Source: an uncultured Bacteroidales bacterium (GTDB lineage Bacteria > Bacteroidota > Bacteroidia > Bacteroidales > P3). Taken from it: a DNA stretch of 35,532 bases. The stretch covers positions 1-35,532 of the forward strand of contig CAJOHZ010000020.1 in assembly GCA_905234695.1 (NCBI GenBank). Reading direction: 5' to 3'. Below the pieces are notes generated by a model that was given only the letters and a program-made list of their open reading frames with translations, was not told where the DNA came from and did no database searches. Shown here one piece after another: positions 18,584 to 26,053 of the stretch (positions are counted from its first letter, which is position 1; each line of letters begins with the position of its first letter). The position numbers and the translations under genes were made by a program.

Positions 18584-19520
18584 GCTGCTCACCATCACAG
18601 GCCCTACTGCTTGTGGAAAAACAAGTCTCGCCGCCGAACTGGCTTACCAGCTCGGCGGCGAGATTATCAGTGCCGACTCGCGGCAGGTGTTCCGCGGTAT
18701 GGACATCGGCACCGGGAAGGACCTTGGCGAATACCGTCTCCACGGCACCGACATCCCATATCATCTGATTGACATCCACGAGGCGGGGTACGAGTATAAC
18801 GTCTACCAATTCCAGAACGATTTCATTAAAGCCTTCCACGAGATTGTCTCGCGGGGGCGGCAGCCCATCCTCTGTGGCGGCACGGGTATGTATATCGAGG
18901 CGGTGGTCAGCGGCTATCAACTGGCCGACGCCCCGGTCGACCCCGACTTCCGCCAACGGATGGAAGCCTACACCGACGAGCAACTGACCGAGCGGCTGGC
19001 CTCCTATATCAAACTGCACAACCACACCGACACCGAAGACCGCGACCGCCTGCTGCGGGCACTTGAAATACAGGAATACCACCGCCGCCATCCCGACGAG
19101 TATCCCCACATGCCGGACATGCAGCACTGCATCATCTGTGTCGCCTACCCCCGCGCCATCGTCATTGAGCGCATCGGGCAACGGCTGCGGCAGAGGCTCG
19201 ACGAGGGAATGGTTGATGAGGTGCGCCGTCTGCTCGATGCCGGAGTTCCCGAGGCACGTCTGCTGCGCTATGGGTTGGAATACAAACACCTCACCCGCTA
19301 CATCAAAGGAGAGGAAACTTACGAAAAAATGTACGAAGACCTCTACACCGACATCCGCCGCTTTGCCAAACGGCAGATGACTTGGTTCCGTCGCATGGAG
19401 CGGCAGGGGATACCTCTCCACTGGCTCGACGGCACTCTTCCGTTCGAGGAAAAGGTACGTCGTGTGCGGAAGATTTTTGAGGCAAGCACGCCCGCATCCC
19501 ACTCTGCGCCCACTCCCTAA
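18537..19520 (+). CDS. miaA: tRNA dimethylallyltransferase
   Basis: MiaA adds a dimethylallyl group to N6 of A37 in tRNAs that read UNN codons. The P-loop GPTACGKT (22-29), the ISADSRQVFRGMDIGTGK segment and the GGTGMYIEAV motif are all present, followed by the LLRALEIQEY and KRQMTWFRR signatures. The start is uncertain. ATG 18537 overlaps the porE-like gene by 47 nt, and the N-terminal residues it adds are not typical of the family. TTG 18573 overlaps by only 11 nt and gives MTTKLLTITGPT, which fits family length better. The C-terminal tail is Ser/Pro/Ala-rich. Overlap implies co-transcription or translational coupling with the upstream gene. Confidence 0.94.
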   Translation: MNLTSSAASSISLTTKLLTITGPTACGKTSLAAELAYQLGGEIISADSRQVFRGMDIGTGKDLGEYRLHGTDIPYHLIDIHEAGYEYNVYQFQNDFIKAFHEIVSRGRQPILCGGTGMYIEAVVSGYQLADAPVDPDFRQRMEAYTDEQLTERLASYIKLHNHTDTEDRDRLLRALEIQEYHRRHPDEYPHMPDMQHCIICVAYPRAIVIERIGQRLRQRLDEGMVDEVRRLLDAGVPEARLLRYGLEYKHLTRYIKGEETYEKMYEDLYTDIRRFAKRQMTWFRRMERQGIPLHWLDGTLPFEEKVRRVRKIFEASTPASHSAPTP

Positions 19521-19537
19521 AACACGTTGGAACAAAA

Positions 19538-19571
19538 TTTGTTGTTATATTGCATATTTTTTGTATTTTTG
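19538..19571 (+). promoter_or_regulatory. Bacteroidota promoter
   Basis: TTTG (19538-19541) and TATTTTTG (19564-19571) are 22 nt apart, slightly longer than ideal. The start codon at 19596 is 24 nt downstream of the -7 element. It probably drives 19596-23861. Confidence 0.65.
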
Positions 19572-19595
19572 CAGCGAAAAAAGAAAAAGTCAGTT

Positions 19596-21086
19596 ATGTC
19601 AATTCCGTTTCATTCCAAACCCACTGAGACATTTAATCGGATTTCCTTTATTCTTTTACTCTTCATTTTCTTTCCGTGGCACGCAACCCTTACGGCACAA
19701 ACCGTTTCGTTTGATCTTCAGCCGGTAGGGAAAGGTACTGTCACCACCGACGACCCCTTGTATATCGGCTGCGACAACCAGCGTATCTTTCTCATTGAAA
19801 GAGCCGGCCGGATAACCAAACGGTTCTCTCTGGTGTCGTACGGGTTCGACCAGCAAGAGCTGGCTCGTGTGGAATTGGGCACTGACAAAGAGACAAGCTC
19901 CTACGGAGGCTATATCAATGGGCAGCATATCGACTTGCTTCAGGTCGCCTACCCTTCCGACCATGAGATGCGCATCTATCGCGACCGCCGCAACCTCTCC
20001 ACCCTGCAGCCAGAAGGGGAGCCGCTGGTATTGGGAGAATACTCGGGCGAGAAAGACGATGAGTTTGGATTCGGTATCGCCACATCGCCCAATCAGAAAT
20101 TATTGGCCGGTATCTTCGTGGCCCATCGGAAACTTCAGGGCACCGAGGTTAAGGTGGGGCTCTACAGCCGCGAGTTGGAAGAGTATTGGACAATGCCGAC
20201 CAACCGTACCAGTTTCAACAGCGTCACCGTCACCGACGAGGGCGATGTCTTGTTGTACTCGCTCTACCACAATGGCAAATGCAGTTTCAACATCCTTGAC
20301 GGTGAACATAATGAGAATGTGGAATTCACTCTCCCCACGGACGGCCATGTCATAGAGCGTGAACTCGTGCGTTATGGCAATGGGAAAATCATCCTTGCCC
20401 TCACCGTGCGGGGGAAGGACGAAACTTTCATGCCCGAAGGCTCCAATATCGACAGGGTTGATGTCTACTGTTATGACATCGCTAAAAAACACATCAGCGT
20501 TGAACATCACCCCTTCACCGACCAGGAGGTATACTACCTCACCAACACCAAGGAGGGCAAGTCCCTGCGTAACCATTGGGTCCAGTTCGGCCAATTGGCG
20601 CAGACATTCTCCGACAATGATGGCGGCTACATAATGGTAGACCAGGCGTGGAGCGTATCGGTAAATGGCACCAAGACCGAGTGGCACCGCTCGGGCATGA
20701 TGGTGATACGTGTGGATGTCAACGGTAAGATACTTTGGACCCGCACCCACCGCTTCTGTGCTACTACCTCGTGGGGAAACCGCCAAACCCTTACCCATCG
20801 GTGGGCAGCCACCCCTACAGGCGTCATGTTGGCATGGGTCGACCATGAACAGAATATCACCTGTGCCCCGGAGAAGCCCTACAAGCTTTTCAAGCCCTCC
20901 CGTACCAAGGGTACCCTCAACGTCTGGACGCTTACCCCTTCCGGCAAGGAGACACAGAGCTACACCCCCGTGGGCCACATGGTCCTCACCGGTGCCGCCC
21001 ATCGTCTCGACACCCCGGGCAAGTACATCGCCCTCCTCAGCAGTATGCGCAAAGGGCAACTGGCCCTCATTACAATTGAGAATTGA
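19596..21086 (+). CDS. Unknown exported protein, propeller-like
   Basis: I do not recognise this 496-residue protein. The ATG at 19596 lies 24 nt after a good promoter and gives a basic N-terminus followed by a hydrophobic segment (FILLLFIFFPWHATLTAQ), a probable signal peptide. The mature part consists of repeated short strands with turns, such as DEFGFGIATSPNQKLLAGIFV, NSVTVTDEGDVLLYSLYHNGK and ERELVRYGNGKIILALTV. That pattern is what a beta-propeller of six or seven blades would show, but no family motif is clear. No catalytic signature or sorting tail is visible. It is 12 nt upstream of the M48 peptidase gene, so the two are probably expressed together and could act together in the envelope. 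Confidence 0.7.
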   Translation: MSIPFHSKPTETFNRISFILLLFIFFPWHATLTAQTVSFDLQPVGKGTVTTDDPLYIGCDNQRIFLIERAGRITKRFSLVSYGFDQQELARVELGTDKETSSYGGYINGQHIDLLQVAYPSDHEMRIYRDRRNLSTLQPEGEPLVLGEYSGEKDDEFGFGIATSPNQKLLAGIFVAHRKLQGTEVKVGLYSRELEEYWTMPTNRTSFNSVTVTDEGDVLLYSLYHNGKCSFNILDGEHNENVEFTLPTDGHVIERELVRYGNGKIILALTVRGKDETFMPEGSNIDRVDVYCYDIAKKHISVEHHPFTDQEVYYLTNTKEGKSLRNHWVQFGQLAQTFSDNDGGYIMVDQAWSVSVNGTKTEWHRSGMMVIRVDVNGKILWTRTHRFCATTSWGNRQTLTHRWAATPTGVMLAWVDHEQNITCAPEKPYKLFKPSRTKGTLNVWTLTPSGKETQSYTPVGHMVLTGAAHRLDTPGKYIALLSSMRKGQLALITIEN

Positions 21087-21098
21087 AAGAATTGAAAC

Positions 21099-23861
21099 AT
21101 GAAGAAACTTCTCGCTTTTAGCATCTACTTTTTAGTTTTTGGTTTTGTATTGACGGCCCAGCCTCTCCGCAGCCAAGGCCCGGTTCCTGCCGACCTTAAG
21201 CTGAATGTCCAGCAACTCTACGATACCGACATACAACGTGCAGAGCAGTATGCCGGAGGGCGGGTGCGTGACAAACAGGCCATTCTTGAAGCCTCCTACC
21301 GTATCAATAAGATGCTCGCCGGCGGACATATCGTCTATGGCGATTCCCTCACCCTCTTCATCAACCGTATCGCCGACACCCTCCTGCGCGATTACCCCCA
21401 ACTGCGCTCCGAACTGCGCTTCTACACCGTCACCAGTCCCGCCGTCAACGCCTACACCACCCCGCAAGGCATGATATTCATTAATGTCGGGTTGATAGCC
21501 CAGGTCGAGAACGAGGCCCAGCTGGCATTCATCATCGCACACGAAATTATTCACTACTACCGTGCCCACGGCATGGAGACCCTAGTGGGCAAGAACGGGA
21601 AGAAGAAACGCTCTAGCGACCTCGACGACGAGGCCGAACACGCGGGGGAATTCATGCGCAAACACAACCGCAGCCACGAAATGGAGAACGAGGCCGACTC
21701 TCTGGGTCTTGCCCTCTTCTACATTACCAGCCCCTATTGGAAGGATGTAACCGAAGGGGTCTTTGATGTGTTGCAGTATAGCGAGCTGCCTTTCGATGAG
21801 GTGCCTTTCGACACCACCTTCTTCAACACCCCCTACTACCGCCTGACAGGTTGCTGGCTCGATACCGTGGCCGACATCACCAGCCGCGACAACTACGACG
21901 ACAGCCACAGCTCCCATCCCAATATCCTTACCCGTCGTCAGCGCACCGCCGCCACCCTCACGGGGCATTCGGGTGGGCAGAAGTACCTGATGGTATCGCA
22001 GCAGGAGTTCGAACGCCTGCGCCACATTGCCCGCGTTGAATGCATCCGGCAGGACTTGGTACACGGGCATTACCCCCGTGCTTTCTACAACAGCTGGCTG
22101 CTCCTTTCCGCCACGCCCAACGACCCCGCCCTCAACCGATACATGACGCAGTCGCTATACGGCACTGCCGTCTTCAAGTGCAACGACAAAGCCACCGAGG
22201 TCATGAGCGACTACACCAAGATCGAGGGCGAAAGCCAGCAGGTCTACCACGCTTTCGAACAGATGAGCACCGAGCAGGCCACCCTCGTCGCCCTACACAG
22301 ATGCTGGGAGATGCACCGCCGGTTCCCCCACGACAATGGGTACAGCGTTATGGCCGACCACCTGATGGAACTTCTGCGCACGACGGTCAAGAAAAGTGCC
22401 ACCGACTTCCTTCCCAATCCCCCGGTTGTGCAGTCCAGTCAGGCCGATGTGTCTGATACGTCCGATAAGTCTGACGTGTCCGACAAACCCCTCTCCAAAT
22501 ACGAACGAATCAAACAGAAGCGCCAAACCCAGACGCGGCAGAATCCCTCCGCCTATGCCCTCACCGACCTGATGATGGCCGACAGCACCCTATACCCAAC
22601 CCTCGTCAACCACCTCAACGGTACCGCCGAAACACCTGAAAAGACCCAGCCCTCGCCCACGGACGCCATGGTGGTCTTCAACCCTAGTTACTGGGTGGTC
22701 GACAACAAAGACGATTTCCGCACTGCCGAGAGCGATGCCTGCGAAGAGGACCTTGTCAGCCACATCGTCGGCTCTGCCAAGAGTCTCGGTCTCCGCACGG
22801 TCGATTTCTCCGACCAAGGGATGCATACCATGACCACCGCCGCGCAGTACAACGACTTCCTCACCGTCTGTGAGTGGATGAACGAGTTCTGGCTCACCCG
22901 CGGGGTCTTCGCCATGAACCGTCTTACACAGGGCGACATGGACCGCCTGCTCTCACGGTACGACGCACGCACCCTCAACATGACTGCCATTCTCAATGTC
23001 GAAGGTGTGGGCAACAAAGCCTGGGCGGCCTACGCCATCGTCATACCCCTCATACCCGTCGCCATAGTGGAGGCCTTCACGGGTTGTGAGAACACCACCA
23101 TGGTATCGATTGTGGTCGATGCCCACGAGGGCAAGATGCTCACCCGTCAGGTCTACAACTACCATGTGGCCGACCACCCCGCCCTCCTCGATGCCATGCT
23201 CTACGACACATACGTCCGCACGATACATCCCGACAAGAAGGAACCTATCGGACACAAGGGCCACCGCTTTGCTTTGGCTGGAGGATTCAACTTCGGCATG
23301 GCCGGTATGCAGACCTTCAAGGCCAACCAATATGTCGCCTTCACCCCCTGGGGTTCGGCCGAGTTCGCCCTCACCCGCAACCTCTCCCTGGCCGTCACCG
23401 CCCGCTACCAGAAAGGCAACCCCGACATCATCCAGGACTACAGCGGCTATTACGAATACGACGACATCAATCCACCATACTATGGCTATATCTATATCGA
23501 CTCCATTGTGCAGAGTTCGCGCAACATGCTCACCCTTGGACTCGAATTCCGCAAATACCCGCACAGCGCCTTCGCCCCCTACGGCCACTATATCGACTTC
23601 GGTGCCCACATGGTCCGCATGACCACCCTCGACAAGAAGACTTCCGACAACACCTTCGGCATCCATGTCGGTCTCGGGCGCAACTACATCTTCTTCGACC
23701 GTCTCCTGCTGAACTACCAGATAGACTACGGCTACACCTACGGACTCATCAAGAGCACCTTCGGATTTGACGAGGAAACCCGCCCCTACAAACACTACGG
23801 CGATGCGCTCCTCTCCAACCTCTTTACCATCAAACTCGGCATCGGTTTTATACCCTTCTAA
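21099..23861 (+). CDS. M48 metallopeptidase with C-terminal barrel-like domain
   Basis: The 920-residue protein has a signal peptide (MKKLLAFSIYFLVFGFVLTAQ) and an M48 (BepA/Ste24-like) peptidase domain to about 300. Zinc ligands are His148 and His152 (HEIIH, with Glu149 catalytic) and Glu198 (ENEADSLG). An alpha-helical middle region follows, interrupted at about 450-465 by a SD(T/K/V)SD micro-repeat. Residues about 720-920 alternate polar and hydrophobic/aromatic residues (FALAGGFNFGMAG, SLAVTARYQKG, MLTLGLEFRKYP, FGIHVGLGRNYIFF) and end in IKLGIGFIPF with a terminal Phe. This looks like an outer-membrane beta-barrel of about eight strands. If so, the protease is anchored in the outer membrane. 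A role in outer-membrane protein quality control, as for BepA, is an inference. Confidence 0.85.
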   Translation: MKKLLAFSIYFLVFGFVLTAQPLRSQGPVPADLKLNVQQLYDTDIQRAEQYAGGRVRDKQAILEASYRINKMLAGGHIVYGDSLTLFINRIADTLLRDYPQLRSELRFYTVTSPAVNAYTTPQGMIFINVGLIAQVENEAQLAFIIAHEIIHYYRAHGMETLVGKNGKKKRSSDLDDEAEHAGEFMRKHNRSHEMENEADSLGLALFYITSPYWKDVTEGVFDVLQYSELPFDEVPFDTTFFNTPYYRLTGCWLDTVADITSRDNYDDSHSSHPNILTRRQRTAATLTGHSGGQKYLMVSQQEFERLRHIARVECIRQDLVHGHYPRAFYNSWLLLSATPNDPALNRYMTQSLYGTAVFKCNDKATEVMSDYTKIEGESQQVYHAFEQMSTEQATLVALHRCWEMHRRFPHDNGYSVMADHLMELLRTTVKKSATDFLPNPPVVQSSQADVSDTSDKSDVSDKPLSKYERIKQKRQTQTRQNPSAYALTDLMMADSTLYPTLVNHLNGTAETPEKTQPSPTDAMVVFNPSYWVVDNKDDFRTAESDACEEDLVSHIVGSAKSLGLRTVDFSDQGMHTMTTAAQYNDFLTVCEWMNEFWLTRGVFAMNRLTQGDMDRLLSRYDARTLNMTAILNVEGVGNKAWAAYAIVIPLIPVAIVEAFTGCENTTMVSIVVDAHEGKMLTRQVYNYHVADHPALLDAMLYDTYVRTIHPDKKEPIGHKGHRFALAGGFNFGMAGMQTFKANQYVAFTPWGSAEFALTRNLSLAVTARYQKGNPDIIQDYSGYYEYDDINPPYYGYIYIDSIVQSSRNMLTLGLEFRKYPHSAFAPYGHYIDFGAHMVRMTTLDKKTSDNTFGIHVGLGRNYIFFDRLLLNYQIDYGYTYGLIKSTFGFDEETRPYKHYGDALLSNLFTIKLGIGFIPF
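22448..22490 (+). repeat. In-frame SD-type micro-repeat
   Basis: A short tandem pattern with a 9-bp core (TCTGATACG, TCCGATAAG, TCTGACGTG, TCCGACAAA) encodes VSDTSDKSDVSDK. It sits between the peptidase and barrel regions of the M48 protein, where a flexible linker is expected. It looks like slippage or insertion of an intergenic-type repeat kept in frame. Confidence 0.6.
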
Positions 23862-23922
23862 ATTCATTCCCTCTATCGTATTTATATTATAAAGGGGAGA
23901 TAAATTAAATAATTAGAATTCA

Positions 23923-23954
23923 TTTGTTTATCTTAATAATTCTTCGTATTTTTG
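23923..23954 (+). promoter_or_regulatory. Bacteroidota promoter, TTTG-20-TAttTTTG
   Basis: TTTG (23923-23926) and TATTTTTG (23947-23954) are exactly 20 nt apart, one of the best promoters in the window. The predicted transcript has a leader of about 110 nt before the ATG at 24071. Confidence 0.85.
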
Positions 23955-23999
23955 CACCCGTAAACCGAATGTTAAACAACGGTTGTCCGACAGATTAAA

Positions 24000-24044
24000 G
24001 GGTTCTGTCTGTTTGGATGACCAAAAAGTGAATAGATAGAACCC
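24000..24044 (+). promoter_or_regulatory. Structured 5' leader hairpin
   Basis: GGGTTCTGTCT (24000-24010) pairs with AGATAGAACCC (24034-24044): 11 bp with one G-U pair. Inside it TTTGG (24012-24016) pairs with CCAAA (24021-24025) around an ATGA loop. The element lies within the 110-nt leader, ending 26 nt before the start codon. It may be a regulatory or stabilising RNA structure; it matches no riboswitch I know. Confidence 0.5.
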
Positions 24045-24070
24045 ACCTTATATTATAAAACTAATACCTA

Positions 24071-24895
24071 ATGAAAAAAAACATTATCCTCTTCGCCCTG
24101 ATGGCCATTGGTTTCATGGCTAGCGCTCAAATGCGTACCGTTTATGTCTACATTCCCGGTGACGGAGAACATCAGTTTGGTCTCAGTGTCTCCCCCACTT
24201 ACGGAGCCCAGCGACTCTCTGTAACCGCTAAGAATTATAGTGATTATAACGCGGAAGCATACCTTGTGGATGGAAAGGTCACCAACAATATCGGTTTCAA
24301 TGCAGGTCTCTTCTATGGCTATGAGACTCTCCATGGAAAAACACTTGAGCATGGCAACCACAGTACGTTATACTATGGTTTGATTCCCTTTGGCGGCGAT
24401 ATCACGGTCAATCAAGACGGCACAAACAAATCGTATAACCTCCAATACATCGCGCAACACGTCTTTGTGCACACAAATTCTTTTCTTACCTATCGCATCA
24501 ACGAGCAGATTACTGTCAGTGGTGGGATTGGCCTTGGTGTCGATATATCGCTGCCCAGCAAGGTGAATGTTGACGGAAAACCGGTGGACCGTGTCAACAA
24601 CTCTTCGGACCCGTGGGAGGGGTCGCTGTTCGGTGAACTCCTTAACATGGAATTCACCTTCGATGTCAGTGCGGGCATGAAGTATTGGCTCACGGATGAA
24701 TGGTTCCTTGGTGCTAGCCTGCAATATTGTTTCTATACACTGAATATGGAGAAGATTGTCAATGACGGTGACCCTACCAAATGGAACTATAATGGAGCCA
24801 TCTCCTTCGACCCGGTCAAGAACACCGCCACCTGCAACTATTATTACCCCAAGAGCACCCTCCAGTTGGTTTTCTCCATCGGCTACACGTGGTAG
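24071..24895 (+). CDS. Unknown outer-membrane barrel-like protein
   Basis: The 274-residue product starts at ATG 24071 with a clear signal peptide (MKKNIILFALMAIGFMASAQ). The mature part alternates polar and hydrophobic residues in short strands (HQFGLSVSPTYGAQ, IGFNAGLFYGYET, ITVSGGIGLGVDIS, EFTFDVSAGMKYWLTDEWFLGASLQYCFY) and ends STLQLVFSIGYTW. The terminal aromatic residue and strand pattern fit a small outer-membrane beta-barrel of 8-10 strands. I cannot name a family or substrate. It has its own promoter and a structured leader, and its codon use is less GC-rich than that of its neighbours. It is probably a single-gene transcript. Confidence 0.75.
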   Translation: MKKNIILFALMAIGFMASAQMRTVYVYIPGDGEHQFGLSVSPTYGAQRLSVTAKNYSDYNAEAYLVDGKVTNNIGFNAGLFYGYETLHGKTLEHGNHSTLYYGLIPFGGDITVNQDGTNKSYNLQYIAQHVFVHTNSFLTYRINEQITVSGGIGLGVDISLPSKVNVDGKPVDRVNNSSDPWEGSLFGELLNMEFTFDVSAGMKYWLTDEWFLGASLQYCFYTLNMEKIVNDGDPTKWNYNGAISFDPVKNTATCNYYYPKSTLQLVFSIGYTW

Positions 24896-24984
24896 AAAGT
24901 ACAGAGGTGACAAAAAAAATCGTTTTTTAACACAATAAATTCACCATTCCGCATACTAAAAATAAAAAAAGTACGTAGAAAAAC

Positions 24985-25014
24985 TTTTTAGTTGTAAAAA
25001 AAAGCGTATTTTTG
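24985..25014 (+). promoter_or_regulatory. Promoter of the sigma-factor gene
   Basis: TATTTTTG at 25007-25014 is a good -7 element. The upstream element is poor (TTTT at 24985-24988, spacing 18). The leader would be about 75 nt. It contains AAGGAG at 25028-25033, but 60 nt from the start codon, too far to act as a ribosome-binding site. Confidence 0.6.
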
Positions 25015-25092
25015 CAATTCGAAATCCAAGGAGAAACCAATACTCAAACTATCGAAACACGACTATCAGTTCAACCCCAAAAGCGAATAGAA

Positions 25093-25686
25093 ATGACGGA
25101 TGTATCTGTTAGCACGCTCACTGATAACGAGCTGATACTAGGTTATAAGAACGGCGACTGCGCCTGTTTCGATGTACTCCTTTCCCGCTATCAAGCGAAG
25201 GTTTACGGCTATATTTTCTCTGTCGTAAAAGACAAGGATGTGGCCGATGATATTTTTCAGGACACCTTCTTCAAAGTGGTTTCCACCATCAATTCCGGGT
25301 CGTACAAGGACGAAAACAAGTTTATCCATTGGGTAATGCGTATCGCCCACAATCTTATTGTCGACTATTTCCGTCGCAATAACAAGATGCCCATTGTGCC
25401 CAACCGGCCCGACTGTGATGTCATCGAGACCCTGAAGCTGCACGACGACAACGTGGAGCAGAGCATCATGCGCAAGCAGACCAACAGCAATATTCGCAAA
25501 CTGGTCAAGATGTTACCTCCCGAGCAGCGCCGTGTGGTCATCCTGCGCCATTATGGGAAGTGCGATTTCAAGGACATTGCCGCCCGCACCGGTGTCAGCA
25601 TCAACACCGCGTTGGGTCGTATGCGCTACGCCATTATCAATCTGCGTCGGCTGGCCCAGGAACACAACATGTATATCGAGTTGTAA
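25093..25686 (+). CDS. ECF-like RNA polymerase sigma-70 factor
   Basis: The 197-residue product is a short sigma factor with only regions 2 and 4. Region 2 spans about 12-95 (DNELILGYKNGDCACFDVLLSRY for 2.1, DVADDIFQDTFFKV for 2.2, FIHWVMRIAHNLIVDYFRR for 2.3-2.4). Region 4 spans about 133-190 (LPPEQRRVVILRHYGKCDFKDIAARTGVSINTALGRMRYAIINLRRL, with a helix-turn-helix at DIAARTGVSINTALGR). ATG 25093 is the first plausible start after the promoter. No anti-sigma factor or TonB-type sensor gene lies next to it, unlike many Bacteroidota ECF systems. It is followed by a 53-codon ORF that I take as its partner in the transcript. Confidence 0.92.
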   Translation: MTDVSVSTLTDNELILGYKNGDCACFDVLLSRYQAKVYGYIFSVVKDKDVADDIFQDTFFKVVSTINSGSYKDENKFIHWVMRIAHNLIVDYFRRNNKMPIVPNRPDCDVIETLKLHDDNVEQSIMRKQTNSNIRKLVKMLPPEQRRVVILRHYGKCDFKDIAARTGVSINTALGRMRYAIINLRRLAQEHNMYIEL

Positions 25687-25696
25687 GGTCCTTTTT

Positions 25697-25740
25697 TGCG
25701 GACAAAAAAACAATTAATTGTTAATTAACATTTGTCCGCA
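25697..25740. promoter_or_regulatory. 10-bp inverted repeat after the sigma-factor gene
   Basis: TGCGGACAAA (25697-25706) and TTTGTCCGCA (25731-25740) are perfect inverted copies around a 24-nt AT-rich core that is itself nearly palindromic. It lies between the sigma-factor stop and the small ORF. It may be a weak terminator, an attenuator or a binding site. Confidence 0.5.
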
Positions 25741-25772
25741 CAATAAAACGTGCCAAGTGGAGTTTATATAAG

Positions 25773-25794
25773 CGGATTCTTCTTGAAGAGTCCG
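25773..25794 (+). promoter_or_regulatory. Short hairpin upstream of the small ORF
   Basis: CGGATTCTT (25773-25781) pairs with AAGAGTCCG (25786-25794), nine pairs with one G-U pair and a CTTG loop. It lies 36 nt before the 53-codon ORF. Together with the inverted repeat just upstream it makes the gap strongly structured. Confidence 0.4.
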
Positions 25795-25830
25795 TGAAAT
25801 AAACCCAATGTTCAACTTATCCAGGCGCGT

Positions 25831-25992
25831 ATGATGCAGGACTACGAATTCAACAGCACGAATACATCTTTCGAAACTGCAAGCACAACCGTACAACCCT
25901 CGCCACAAGTTGTACAGAACATCCTCCAGTTCGCGCGGTCGTTCCAGACCATCAGCATAGGGGATGTCAACATTAAAGTTTATCTCAACTAG
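25831..25992 (+). CDS. Small conserved-looking protein after the sigma factor
   Basis: A 53-residue ORF starts MMQDYEFNSTNTSF and ends QNILQFARSFQTISIGDVNIKVYLN. The N-terminal half is disordered and rich in Ser/Thr; the C-terminal half has a short helix (VVQNILQFARSFQ) and a strand ending in ...LN. From memory, short ORFs with a similar 'ILxFARS...V.LN' end often follow ECF sigma factors in Bacteroidales; this needs a search to confirm. A perfect terminator hairpin begins 4 nt after its stop, which supports it as the last gene of the sigma-factor transcript. Its function is unknown; it could modulate the sigma factor. Confidence 0.6.
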   Translation: MMQDYEFNSTNTSFETASTTVQPSPQVVQNILQFARSFQTISIGDVNIKVYLN

Positions 25993-25996
25993 TAAC

Positions 25997-26027
25997 TATA
26001 ACAGCCCGGCAGTGCCGGGCTGTTATA
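25997..26027. terminator. Perfect hairpin terminator, possibly bidirectional
   Basis: TATAACAGCCCGGC (25997-26010) and its exact complement (26014-26027) form a 14-bp stem with loop AGT. It sits between the small ORF on the plus strand and the end of the convergent ureohydrolase-like gene. The U-tract is weak on either side, but position and stability favour a shared terminator. Confidence 0.75.
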
Positions 26028-26053
26028 ATAATGGTATGTAAGGTACGGAGGGG

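Noticed and set aside
25028..25033. Shine-Dalgarno sequence AAGGAG
   Set aside because: It is 60 nt from the sigma-factor start and no start codon lies at a suitable distance; most genes in this phylum lack such sites.
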